DNA of 37,835 nucleotides. It comes from an uncultured Chlorobiales bacterium. Its GTDB lineage: Bacteria > Bacteroidota > Chlorobiia > Chlorobiales > Chlorobiaceae. The first letter of the stretch is position 1; each line of letters begins with the position of its first letter. Shown one piece after another: positions 1 through 7,148 of the stretch. Below the pieces are notes generated by a model. It was given only the letters and a program-made list of their open reading frames with translations, made no database searches and was not told where the DNA came from. Both the position numbers and the translations under genes were made by a program. The DNA is taken from positions 1-37,835 of the forward strand of contig CAIYTH010000031.1 in the NCBI GenBank assembly GCA_903929135.1. The letters are read 5' to 3'.

Positions 1-1070
1 ATTTAGGCGATGCTTATGAATACCTTATCGGAAAATTTGCGGCAGGTTCAGGACAAAAAGCAGGGGAATTTTATACACCACAAAGAATATCGGATATTCT
101 TTCTGGCATTGTAACACTCGACAGCCAAGACCCAAGTAAAGGCGAAAAAAAAAAGATAGAACGGGTTTTGGACTTTGCCTGTGGTTCGGGTTCGTTGTTG
201 CTTAACGTCCGCAAAAAAATGACAGACGCAGAGGGAACAATCGGCAAAATATTCGGACAGGAAAAAAACATCACTACTTACAACTTAGCTCGTATGAATA
301 TGCTTTTGCATGGAGTTAAGGACACCGAGTTTGAAATCCATCACGGAGACACCTTAGATAATGACTGGGATATTTTAAATGAAATGAATCCTGCTAAGAA
401 ATTGGAATTTGATGCCGTTGTTGCCAATCCCCCTTTCAGCTATCGTTGGGAGCCAACGGAAGCAATGGGAGAAGATTTTCGTTTCAAGAGTTATGGTCTT
501 GCACCTAAATCAGCAGCCGACTTTTCATTTCTTTTACACGGATTTCATTTCCTGAGTAAAGAGGGAACAATGGCAATCGTTCTGCCTCACGGTGTTTTAT
601 TTAGAAGCGGTTCAGAAGAACGCATTAGAAGAAAATTATTAGAGGATGGTAACATTGATACAGTAATTGGACTTCCTGCCAACTTGTTTTTCTCTACAGG
701 TATTCCCGTTTGCATATTGGTTTTAAAGAAGTGCAAAAAGTTTGACGATGTTTTGTTCATAAATGCCGTTGACCACTTTGAAAAAGGGAAACGACAAAAC
801 AATTTATTGCCTGAAAACATTGAAAAAATAGTTGACACATACAGAGAACGTACAGAAGAAATACGTTACTCTCGCAGAGTATCAATGGATGAAATTAAGA
901 AAAACGAATTCAACCTGAATATTTCACGCTATGTAAGCACATCTTTAGACGAAGAAATAATTGATTTGAATATTGTAAACAAAAAACTGGTTGACCTTGA
1001 CAAAGACATTAAAAAAGCAAGAGAGACCCACAATAAATTTTTAAATGAATTGGGTCTTCCACCGATATAA
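1..1070 (+). CDS. hsdM: Type I restriction-modification DNA methyltransferase subunit HsdM (5' truncated by window edge)
   Basis: The reading frame is open from base 3 to the stop at 1068-1070, so the start lies outside the window; about 355 C-terminal residues are present. HsdM transfers methyl groups from S-adenosylmethionine to adenine in a bipartite site chosen by HsdS. Visible are the pre-catalytic block AGEFYTPQRI, the SAM-binding motif I as DFACGSGSLLL, and the catalytic motif IV as NPPF inside VVANPPFS. The protein ends in a helical, lysine-rich tail (NKFLNELGLPPI), typical of HsdM C-termini that contact HsdS. The gene is much richer in A+T than everything after base ~1600, and its wording resembles Bacteroidetes HsdM proteins, suggesting horizontal acquisition. 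No hsdS or hsdR follows in the window, so partners must lie upstream or be absent. Family assignment is secure; origin is inferred. Confidence 0.93.
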   Translation, partial: LGDAYEYLIGKFAAGSGQKAGEFYTPQRISDILSGIVTLDSQDPSKGEKKKIERVLDFACGSGSLLLNVRKKMTDAEGTIGKIFGQEKNITTYNLARMNMLLHGVKDTEFEIHHGDTLDNDWDILNEMNPAKKLEFDAVVANPPFSYRWEPTEAMGEDFRFKSYGLAPKSAADFSFLLHGFHFLSKEGTMAIVLPHGVLFRSGSEERIRRKLLEDGNIDTVIGLPANLFFSTGIPVCILVLKKCKKFDDVLFINAVDHFEKGKRQNNLLPENIEKIVDTYRERTEEIRYSRRVSMDEIKKNEFNLNISRYVSTSLDEEIIDLNIVNKKLVDLDKDIKKARETHNKFLNELGLPPI

Positions 1071-1585
1071 AGAGCCAACGCTATTTGCAAGCACATTGCC
1101 AAAGCCCCACGAGCCAACGCTCAATCCAAAGCTTTGTCAAAGAGCTTGCAAATCCAGCCCGAGTACCGCCTTTCAGGACGGTTTAGGGTTTGCCCACGCT
1201 CAAAAAAACAAAATAAATTTGTGCTTCGTAGATAGGTTTGTGCAGGTTGATAGAGATTTAAAAGAGAGCTAAATGATTGACAAACAGACGGAAAACAATG
1301 AACACCAGCCCCTAACAAGCGGTATAAAACATTGGGGTTTAAGTGGTTATGCAAGCGTTCTGCCCCGCATCAAGTTCGGTGTAACTGTAGGCGAATGAGG
1401 GACGTAGGTAACAGAGGTAAATAATAGGAAGGTTCGGGACGTTCCTGAAGACGTGAACTTGTGAATGCTTTTTGGTGGAAACACGGCCAGTCAGATCGGA
1501 GTGAAAACGGACGCAGTGAATCTTATGTTTCGCCGGAGAAGCTGACTTTGTTCAATTATGAAAAAACGTTCCGGAGTCTAACAAA
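1071..1585. other. Gene-free, AT-rich island tail with repeats and possible structured RNA
   Basis: No convincing gene is present. An 11-bp direct repeat, gagccaacgct, occurs at 1072-1082 and 1111-1121. Around 1309-1360 the stretch beginning cccctaacaagcgg and running to agtggttatgcaagcgtt resembles tails found after genes in Bacteroidetes genomes and is loosely attC-like, with a CCCTAAC end but no clear GTTRRRY partner. From ~1375 to 1500 the sequence looks like folded RNA: ctgt/acag arms at 1385-1388 and 1411-1414, a gttc/gaac plus acgt/acgt stem at 1432-1458, and a GAAA-capped stem at 1475-1484. This could be a remnant of a group II intron domain I, but no domain V was found. Confidence 0.4.
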
Positions 1586-1617
1586 TGACGGCCCATCGGG
1601 ACCGTCATCATTTTTTT
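1586..1617 (+). terminator. Rho-independent terminator at the end of the hsdM island
   Basis: The arms tgacggccc (1586-1594) and gggaccgtca (1598-1607) form a stem with one bulged base and a three-base loop, followed by seven T residues at 1611-1617. The T-run direction favours plus-strand transcripts arriving from the hsdM side. It also sits just past the stop of the minus-strand cytochrome b gene (1623), where the opposite strand has only a weak T-tract, so bidirectional use is possible. Confidence 0.7.
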
Positions 1618-1622
1618 ACCAA

Positions 1623-2453
1623 CTAACGGCTGAGTATCGATTCGAGCAATTTGCGCAGTTCGCCCATTTCCAGTTTGTTATTTTCGGCAATCTTCCTGAC
1701 GGGAGTGTCGGTTTCTGCCTGGATTCCTTTCTGCCGGAGCGCAAGCTGCAGTGATGCCGGGGAGATCTCTGCCTCATCGGCGATCTGCTTCAGGGTTTTC
1801 TTCCCGAAGCCCTCCCCCTGTATTTTATGCTGCCTGTCAGCAGGCGCAATGAATGCATAGACTTTTTCCGCGGTCATGCCATTCGCTTTAGCTATCCCGG
1901 CAATTGTCTGTTTCGGGGAAGTCACGGTCAATCCTGCAGTTGCAAGCTTGCTGACCAGGGCATCCGGATCACCGCCGAGACCCGGTTGCTGTGAGAGTTC
2001 GGCAAGCGTCATGAGTTCCGCGTGCGGGACGGGAGCCCGCGTTTCCGTCCTTTCCCAGGAGTTGGAAATTTCATTGCCGAACCTGATGACTGCGGAGAAC
2101 GGCTGTATGTTGAAGTATGTCCCCACTCCGAAAACGGATGAAAGGACAATGATCGAAACCAGTTCGCCAGGGCTTTTGAGACCCTCGACTGTCTTTGATT
2201 TCAGGTATGAGAGGAATGCTTTCCAGTTGATGAAAAAAAGATGGAAGAGCGAGAGGAGGAGAAAGGCGAATCCGAAGATGATGTGCTGGTTTTGCCATCC
2301 TCGTTTCGTCAGGCCTATCATCTTCCAGTCAGTCCAGTTTGCGACCCTTCCCGGAGGGGAGATGTAGAGGATCACTCCTGAAACCAGCATCACGAATATC
2401 GCGATGAAAAGACCGAAGCTTATGAATACCCGCCAGCTGAATGACTTTTTCAT
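1623..2453 (-). CDS. DUF4405-like membrane cytochrome b with C-terminal repeated helical modules
   Basis: A 276-residue protein. The start is the ATG at 2453, preceded by a good ribosome site (aaggagagattccg); the longer upstream extension would read through the end of the neighbouring cytochrome gene. Hydrophobic segments lie at about 9-31, 57-76 and 98-114. His57 and His71, 14 residues apart on one helix, are suitable b-heme ligands, and His144 follows the third segment. The N-terminal half fits DUF4405, a cytochrome-b-like anchor found with multiheme and flavinylated electron carriers. Residues ~148-276 hold about four ~30-residue helix-turn-helix-like units of the pattern T-x-x-x-I-A-x-x-x-x-(I/M)-x-x-x-x-(L/V). 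The diheme cytochrome c gene lies 60 bp upstream on the same strand. I infer a quinol- or periplasm-linked electron transfer pair; donors and acceptors are unknown. Confidence 0.7.
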   Translation of the reverse strand: MKKSFSWRVFISFGLFIAIFVMLVSGVILYISPPGRVANWTDWKMIGLTKRGWQNQHIIFGFAFLLLSLFHLFFINWKAFLSYLKSKTVEGLKSPGELVSIIVLSSVFGVGTYFNIQPFSAVIRFGNEISNSWERTETRAPVPHAELMTLAELSQQPGLGGDPDALVSKLATAGLTVTSPKQTIAGIAKANGMTAEKVYAFIAPADRQHKIQGEGFGKKTLKQIADEAEISPASLQLALRQKGIQAETDTPVRKIAENNKLEMGELRKLLESILSR

Positions 2454-2512
2454 CGGAATCTCTCCTTTCAGGCGTTGAACAGCATGAAATCGCACGTCTC
2501 GTAAATCGATGG

Positions 2513-2755
2513 CTACTTCGCGGGATCGACAGTTGCCGGCGTCCATCGCTCTGTGTTGTGGCATGTCGAGCAATTCGCCTGGGTCTGTCGATGCCGGTCA
2601 TCATCCGGCTTTTGTGATTTATGGCATTTGATGCACTGAGACGAGGGCGTCAGCCGGCTATGATCAAATCTCGCCATCTGAAGAGGGCTTCCTGCGGCAT
2701 ATGCTGCAGTGTTCAAAAGAAGTCCTGTACTGATGAAAAATAAAAACTGTTTCAT
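2513..2755 (-). CDS. Small exported diheme cytochrome c
   Basis: An 80-residue protein. The ATG at 2755 is chosen because gaggaa sits seven bases before it; the ATG two codons upstream (2761) is too close to that site. Residues 1-20 form a signal peptide (hydrophobic core, AYA|A cleavage site), so the mature protein is periplasmic and about 60 residues long. Two heme c attachment motifs are visible, CIKCH at 41-45 and CSTCH at 62-66; histidines elsewhere (for example H32, H55) could supply distal ligands. It lies 60 bp upstream of the DUF4405-like cytochrome b and is probably cotranscribed with it. The short, two-heme, cysteine-clustered layout resembles fragments of multiheme cytochrome c3/c7 families, but no named family fits closely. 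Function is inferred as a small periplasmic electron shuttle. Confidence 0.75.
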   Translation of the reverse strand: MKQFLFFISTGLLLNTAAYAAGSPLQMARFDHSRLTPSSQCIKCHKSQKPDDDRHRQTQANCSTCHNTERWTPATVDPAK

Positions 2756-2933
2756 GGTCATTTCCTCATGTCGGAGATCTGTTTTCCGCTTGCTTTTCTT
2801 ATCAAGTACGCCTCTGATATATTTGACGATTTTTTAGCGGGAGTCTTGCCGGAATATGCCCAGGCTGATGTCTTGCCCCTCGGTCACGAGGTTGTGCTGG
2901 CATAAGGATGACGGCTGTTCCGGTTGCCTTGGC

Positions 2934-2982
2934 CTGAAAAAGAAGAAGGCGCCGTGTTTTGCGGCGCCTTCTTCTTTTTCAG
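2934..2982 (-). terminator. Perfect 21-bp hairpin terminator overlapping the bchR-like stop codon
   Basis: The arms at 2934-2954 and 2962-2982 are perfectly complementary over 21 bp around a 7-base loop (tgttttg). The GC-rich core (ggcgccg) is flanked by purine and pyrimidine tracts, so the T-rich tract lies inside the distal arm. The stop codon of the radical SAM gene (2979-2981 on the minus strand) is itself within the stem. Confidence 0.8.
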
Positions 2983-4385
2983 AGATAGATTTCCTGCTTC
3001 AGCTTTTTGGTGAAGCGGTTCATCAGGATGTTGACGAACCAGACCCAGTTCAGGGGCTTGCCCTGCATGCGCTGCATGATGGCGCGTCCCTTGTAGACTT
3101 CGCGCTGCAGCTTGATGAAGTTTTCGAGCAGCTTTTCCCCGGAGATCTTTCTCGGCTCGAACATGTAATGGTAGGTGTCGTACTTGTCCCAGTCGAAATG
3201 GCGTACGCGCGCCTTCATCTCCTCGAAGTAGGGCGTGCCCGGGAACGGGGTCACGAGCGAGAAGACCGGGAATTCGATCCGGTTCTGCATGATGAAGTCA
3301 TAGGTGGCCTGGAAGCTCTTCTCGCTGTCGTCGTCGAAGCCGAACATGAAGTAGCCCTGGATGGCGATGCCGTTCCTGTGCAGGTTGTCGACCGCCGTCG
3401 CGTAGTTGTGCAGGCGGTTGGAACCCTTGTTCATGCTCTTCAGGATATCGGGGTTGAGCGATTCGAAGCCGATGCTCATCAGGTCGCAGCCGGAGCGTCC
3501 TGCGATCTCGGCCACTTCCGGTTTGTGCAGGAAGTTCATCGAGATGTTGGCGTTCCATCGCACGCCGAGCTTCGCCATGCCCTCGAGCAGGTCGGTGAAA
3601 TACTGGGGCCTGAAGCTGATGTTGTCGTCCATGAATGAGAACCGCACGGCTTTTTTGCCCAGGCGCTCCTGGTGGGCGCGCATTTCGTCGAGCACCAGGT
3701 CCATCTCGCGGTACCGGAAGCTTTTGCCGTACACGGTGGGCGTGGTGCAGAAGTTGCAGCCGACCGGGCACCCCTTGGTAGCGAGGATCGGGATGAGCTG
3801 GCTGTATTTCTTGGCGTGCGGCGAGTTCAGGGCGTAGCTGAAATCCGGAGGGAGCATCGCGGTCATCGGGCGCAGCTCCTGTGCCTTGTAGAAGGGCTTC
3901 ATGGTGCCGCGCAGGACATCCGTGGCAAGCTCGTCCCAGATCGATTCCACCTCTCCGTACACCACGGTGGTGCAGTGCTGCGAGGCCTCCTCGTGCAGCA
4001 TGGTCGGGTGGACTCCGCCGAGCAGCACGATCTTGCCCTGCGATTTGGCGCGGTCGCCGATGCGGTAGGCGTTGCTGGAATTGAGCGTGCGGGAGGTGAT
4101 GGCGACGACGTCGTACCCGGAGAAGTCTTCAGGGACAGTGTCTCCCGTCCGCTCGTCGATCAGCGTTACGTCGAAGAGCTTGCCGGCGAGGGTGGCGACC
4201 ATGATGAGGTTCAGGGGCATGCTCACTGTTCCCGAGTCGACCATCATGCTGGTGGCGCTTTTCGGCTGGACCAGCAGCCACTTTTTTCGGGTTTTCTGTT
4301 CTCTGGCGAGGCGTTCAAGGGATTCTGATGCGCCGTTGTCGGAAGGGATCGGGGTTTCGGCGATGTGATGTTCGTCTGCCAGCAT
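2979..4385 (-). CDS. bchR: B12-binding-type radical SAM protein, probable bacteriochlorophyllide C-12 methyltransferase BchR
   Basis: A 468-residue protein. Residues ~35-160 form a Rossmann-like B12-binding-type domain, without an obvious base-on DxHxxG histidine. A radical SAM domain begins with CPVGCNFC, where Cys206, Cys210 and Cys213 give the CxxxCxxC [4Fe-4S] site, and SPASM-like elements are absent. The family includes BchE, BchQ, BchR and HpnJ-type enzymes. In green sulfur bacteria BchQ and BchR methylate the C-8 ethyl and C-12 positions of chlorosome bacteriochlorophylls. BchR is favoured over BchQ because, from memory, bchR in Chlorobaculum tepidum lies some 25 genes from bchI/bchD/bchS and close to ispD, as here. 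The family call rests on sequence, the specific symbol on remembered synteny. The start ATG at 4385 has only a weak ribosome site; it lies 98 bp after the thioesterase gene on the same strand. Confidence 0.75.
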   Translation of the reverse strand: MLADEHHIAETPIPSDNGASESLERLAREQKTRKKWLLVQPKSATSMMVDSGTVSMPLNLIMVATLAGKLFDVTLIDERTGDTVPEDFSGYDVVAITSRTLNSSNAYRIGDRAKSQGKIVLLGGVHPTMLHEEASQHCTTVVYGEVESIWDELATDVLRGTMKPFYKAQELRPMTAMLPPDFSYALNSPHAKKYSQLIPILATKGCPVGCNFCTTPTVYGKSFRYREMDLVLDEMRAHQERLGKKAVRFSFMDDNISFRPQYFTDLLEGMAKLGVRWNANISMNFLHKPEVAEIAGRSGCDLMSIGFESLNPDILKSMNKGSNRLHNYATAVDNLHRNGIAIQGYFMFGFDDDSEKSFQATYDFIMQNRIEFPVFSLVTPFPGTPYFEEMKARVRHFDWDKYDTYHYMFEPRKISGEKLLENFIKLQREVYKGRAIMQRMQGKPLNWVWFVNILMNRFTKKLKQEIYL

Positions 4386-4483
4386 GCCTGTTAACTCTCA
4401 GCTAGGTGGTAATTACTCCTGAATGAAATCACAAGGTATGAAAAGTTTCACGAAAACGTCCGCAGATTCCTGAAATAACCGGG

Positions 4484-4936
4484 TCAGTTTGCGGGCTTCT
4501 GCAGGACGGCAACCGTGAACCGGCTGATGCAGACCAGTTTGCCCTCTTCGTTCCTGATGCGGATGTCCCATACCTGCGATGTGCGGCCGAGATGGACCGG
4601 CGACGCCGTAGCGTAAACGTACCCTTCTCCCTCCCTGACAGAGCGTAGGTGGTTCGCGTTGATCTCCTGGCCGACGATGAAGAATCGGTTGCGGTCAATG
4701 CAGTAGGATGCGGCTATGCTCCCGACCGTCTCGGCGAGGGCGAGCGACGCTCCGCCGTGCAGGATGCCGATACGCTGGATGGTTCGGTGGTCGACCGGCA
4801 TTCTGGCGGTCATGTGGTCCGTTCCGACCTCGGTGATCTCGATGCCGAGGTGGCGGGCCATCTGGCCATCGACGATCTGGGAGGCGTTGACCTCTTCAGG
4901 TGTGACCGGTACGGTGAAAATCGATGTCTGTGCCAT
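4484..4936 (-). CDS. menI: Hotdog-fold acyl-CoA thioesterase, probable 1,4-dihydroxy-2-naphthoyl-CoA hydrolase
   Basis: A 150-residue protein starting at the ATG at 4936; a longer reading frame would run into the tRNA-Gly gene. It is a single hotdog domain of the PaaI/YdiI/EntH type. The signature HGGASLALAETVGS at 60-73 matches the YdiI family, with HGGA at 60-63 and Glu69 as catalytic base. In E. coli YdiI (MenI) hydrolyses 1,4-dihydroxy-2-naphthoyl-CoA in menaquinone synthesis; green sulfur bacteria make menaquinone-type quinones, so this role is plausible. The substrate cannot be read from sequence, and a general acyl-CoA thioesterase remains possible. It lies directly downstream of two tRNA genes and upstream of the bchR-like gene, all on the minus strand. 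Confidence 0.75.
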   Translation of the reverse strand: MAQTSIFTVPVTPEEVNASQIVDGQMARHLGIEITEVGTDHMTARMPVDHRTIQRIGILHGGASLALAETVGSIAASYCIDRNRFFIVGQEINANHLRSVREGEGYVYATASPVHLGRTSQVWDIRIRNEEGKLVCISRFTVAVLQKPAN

Positions 4937-4992
4937 GACGGGAAGTATTGCTCTGGAGAGGAGAATCGGCAGCGGCGGAGACTGCCAGTGAG

Positions 4993-5065
4993 AGCGGGTG
5001 ACGAGATTCGAACTCGCGACATTTTGCTTGGGAAGCAAACACTCTACCAACTGAGTTACACCCGC
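4993..5065 (-). tRNA. tRNA-Gly (anticodon CCC)
   Basis: A complete cloverleaf on the minus strand. The 7-bp acceptor stem gcgggtg/cacccgc is formed by 5059-5065 and 4994-5000. The anticodon stem tttgc/gcaaa encloses the loop ttcccaa, giving CCC at 5030-5032 (decodes GGG). The T-arm carries gttcgaatc. The discriminator is T at 4993 and no CCA is encoded. A second minus-strand tRNA lies 43 bp upstream in transcription order. Confidence 0.95.
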
Positions 5066-5108
5066 TTTTGAGTGGTATCCCGCGTGTCTTGCGGGATCTC
5101 CTGCCGAG

Positions 5109-5182
5109 TGGTGAGAGAGGGAGTTGAACCCTCGACCTCAGGGTTATGAATCCTGTGCTCTAACCAACTGAGCTACCTCACC
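5109..5182 (-). tRNA. tRNA-Met (anticodon CAU)
   Basis: A complete cloverleaf on the minus strand. The acceptor stem is ggtgagg/tctcacc (one G-U pair), the D-arm has agctcagttggttagagc, the anticodon loop is ttcataa with CAT at 5146-5148, and the T-arm has ggttcaactcc. No CCA is encoded. The base of the anticodon stem next to the loop is an A-C mismatch. Elongator Met is the likely identity, but a CAU anticodon also occurs in lysidine-modified tRNA-Ile2, which cannot be excluded by eye. Confidence 0.88.
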
Positions 5183-5237
5183 ATAAAGGACCCTAATATA
5201 CGACCTCGTATCACAATAAGCAACAGAAGGGGCTCAA

Positions 5238-5981
5238 TTAATTCCTCTCTCCTCGCCCCTGCAGCAGGCTTGCGAGGATGGCTTCGGCGAGGAAAACATC
5301 CTCAGGAGTCGTGATCTTGATGTTGTGGTATCCGGTTTCGTAGATCCGGATTGCCTGTTCGGGGAAAAACCGTTCGACGAGGGCCGCGTCGTCGGTTGCG
5401 TACCACGCTTCGCGACGCGCGAGGCGGTGGGCTTCGATCAGCTTTTCGGGTGAAAACCCCTGGGGGGTCTGCACCTGGAGCAGCCGGCTGCGGTCGAGCG
5501 TTTCGCCGAACACTTCCGGCGAGCTGCCGATGAACTTGATGGTATCCTTTGGTTTCGTCGCCGGCACGCAGGCACCGTAGCGGGCCGAGAGCATGGCGAT
5601 GTCGTCGATTTCACCGGGCTGGATGAACGGGCGAGCCCCGTCATGTACGAGAATCGCGTCCGGCATGACGCCTGAGGTGCGGATCTCCTCCTCGATGAGC
5701 GTGATGCAGTTGCTGATCGAATCCTGCCGTTCCTTGCCCCCCTCGATGACGGCCCGGACCTTCCTGAAGCCATGCTTCGCTATCAGCTCCTCGAGCTGGG
5801 CAATGCTGTCCGCTTTCGTGGCGATGTAGACGGCTTCGACCGTTGCGGCCTCCTCGAACGCGCGAATCGTATGGCAGATGACCGGGAGGCCTCCGATCGC
5901 AAGCATCTGCTTGCTGACGCCGCCCTCGAGCTGCATCCGCTTGCCGACACCGCTGGCCGCTATGATGACAAATGACTTCAT
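5238..5981 (-). CDS. ispD: 2-C-methyl-D-erythritol 4-phosphate cytidylyltransferase IspD
   Basis: A 247-residue protein, the usual IspD length. It joins CTP and methylerythritol 4-phosphate in the non-mevalonate isoprenoid pathway, which supplies pigment tails, carotenoids and quinone side chains. Family motifs are present: the nucleotide-binding loop as AASGVGKRM near the N-terminus, VHDGARPF in the middle, then QTPQGF, TDDA, and the C-terminal NIKITTPED. It lies 6 bp downstream of queA on the same strand, so the two are almost certainly one transcript. The stop falls ~55 bp before tRNA-Met. The glycine-rich loop reads SGVGKRM where many homologues have GGxGxRM, a small variation. Confidence 0.95.
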   Translation of the reverse strand: MKSFVIIAASGVGKRMQLEGGVSKQMLAIGGLPVICHTIRAFEEAATVEAVYIATKADSIAQLEELIAKHGFRKVRAVIEGGKERQDSISNCITLIEEEIRTSGVMPDAILVHDGARPFIQPGEIDDIAMLSARYGACVPATKPKDTIKFIGSSPEVFGETLDRSRLLQVQTPQGFSPEKLIEAHRLARREAWYATDDAALVERFFPEQAIRIYETGYHNIKITTPEDVFLAEAILASLLQGRGERN

Positions 5982-5987
5982 GGCCGG

Positions 5988-7028
5988 TCAGCAGATGAGC
6001 ATCGCATCCCCGTAGGCGAGGAAGCGGTAGTTGTTCTTCAGGGCCATCTTGTAGGACTCCATGAGCAGGCGGTGTTCCGCAAAGGCGCTGACGACCATCA
6101 TGAGCGTCGTCTCCGGCTGCTGGAAGTTGGTGATGAGTGCATCGGTGACCTTGAAGTGGTAGGGCGGATAGATGAATTTGTCCGTCCAGCCCTGCCCGAA
6201 TTTGATCTTGCCTTCGACAGTCGCGTTGGCCTCGAGCGCCCGGCAGGTCGTGGTTCCGACCACGAACACCCTTCCGCTCTTGTTGATTTTGGTCTCGTTG
6301 ATCTCCATCGCCGTCTGGTACGGGATGTTGAAATATTCAGAGTCCATCTTGTGCTTCGAGACATCCTCGACCTCAATGGCGTTGAAGGTGCTCAGGCTCG
6401 GGTGCAGCGTGATCGGCAGGATCTTGACCCCGATTTTCTGGATCTGCTGCAGCAGCGGCATGGTGAAGTGAAGGCCGGCCATCGGGGCGACGACTGCGCC
6501 TGTCTGGCTTGCGTAGACGGTCTGGTAATCTTCCCGGTCGCACTCTTTGGGCTTCCTGGTGAAGTAGGGCGGTAGGGGTACGTGGCCGATCTTGTTGACC
6601 ATCTCGAAGACGTCGATTTCGGGGTTCAGGAACCGGATGGTGCGCCCTCTCGATGTGGTGTTGTCGACCACTTCGGCCACGACGTCGTCCTCGAAGTAGA
6701 TCTTGTTGCCGACGCGGACTTTTCTGGCAGGGTCGACCAGCACGTCCCACAAGCCGGCCTCCTTGTTGAGCTCCCTGAGCAGGAATACCTCGATCTTCGC
6801 GTCGGTCTTCTCCTTCTGTCCAAAGATTTTAGCGGGGAAGACCCTGCTGTTGTTGACCACCAGCAGGTCGCCTTTCTTGAAGAACGACGGGATGTCCGTA
6901 AACATCTTGTGCTCGATATCCTTCTTCCGTCGGTTCAGCACCATGAGCTTGCATCCGTCGCGGGGCGATTCCGGATGGTCGGCGATTCTTGTCTTGGGAA
7001 GTGTATAGCGAAAGTTCGAGAGCCGCAT
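5988..7028 (-). CDS. queA: S-adenosylmethionine:tRNA ribosyltransferase-isomerase QueA
   Basis: A 346-residue protein, normal for QueA, which converts preQ1 in tRNA to epoxyqueuosine using the ribosyl part of SAM. Characteristic segments are visible: FRYTLPKTRIADHPESPRD at the N-terminus, LLVVNNSRVFPAK, GHVPLPPYFTR, DYQTVYA, the AGLHFT motif, TTTCRALEA, and TNFQQPETTLMMVVSAF near the end. Two normally very constant places differ: APMAGLHFT instead of the common APTAGLHFT, and TLHPSLSTF where most QueA proteins have a glycine-rich LHVGAGTF-like motif. All other landmarks are intact, so it is probably functional or lineage-adapted. It heads the queA-ispD transcript; upstream 7029-7110 must hold its promoter, but no clear consensus stands out. 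Confidence 0.93.
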   Translation of the reverse strand: MRLSNFRYTLPKTRIADHPESPRDGCKLMVLNRRKKDIEHKMFTDIPSFFKKGDLLVVNNSRVFPAKIFGQKEKTDAKIEVFLLRELNKEAGLWDVLVDPARKVRVGNKIYFEDDVVAEVVDNTTSRGRTIRFLNPEIDVFEMVNKIGHVPLPPYFTRKPKECDREDYQTVYASQTGAVVAPMAGLHFTMPLLQQIQKIGVKILPITLHPSLSTFNAIEVEDVSKHKMDSEYFNIPYQTAMEINETKINKSGRVFVVGTTTCRALEANATVEGKIKFGQGWTDKFIYPPYHFKVTDALITNFQQPETTLMMVVSAFAEHRLLMESYKMALKNNYRFLAYGDAMLIC

Positions 7029-7098
7029 ATGCTGATATTGGTCAATGGGTGATGGTCCCTGAAAACCGGACGAAACCGAATATATAGCGTTTCATGAC

Positions 7099-7138
7099 AA
7101 AATAACAAAACCGTGAGGGGCTCCGGGGCCCCTCACGG
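7099..7138 (-). terminator. Intrinsic terminator after the HAD/GH65 fusion gene
   Basis: On the minus strand an 11-bp perfect stem (arms 7128-7138 and 7111-7121) with a 6-base loop is followed by ttttgttatttt, a U-rich tail, about 10 bp after the stop at 7149. It ends the sugar-metabolism transcript before the queA promoter region. Confidence 0.88.
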
Positions 7139-7148
7139 GAAAGGATGT

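Noticed and set aside
1045-1272. Short frames over the hsdM 3' end and its tail
   Set aside because: They overlap hsdM or lie in a repeat-like tail, with no ribosome site and low-complexity composition.
1309-1360. Full integron attC site
   Set aside because: Only one end resembles a core site (CCCTAAC); no matching GTTRRRY partner or integrase was found, so it is reported only as a weak resemblance.
4386-4483. Cobalamin riboswitch ahead of the bchR-like gene
   Set aside because: The leader is under 100 bp and no conserved B12-box sequence is visible; too short for that class.
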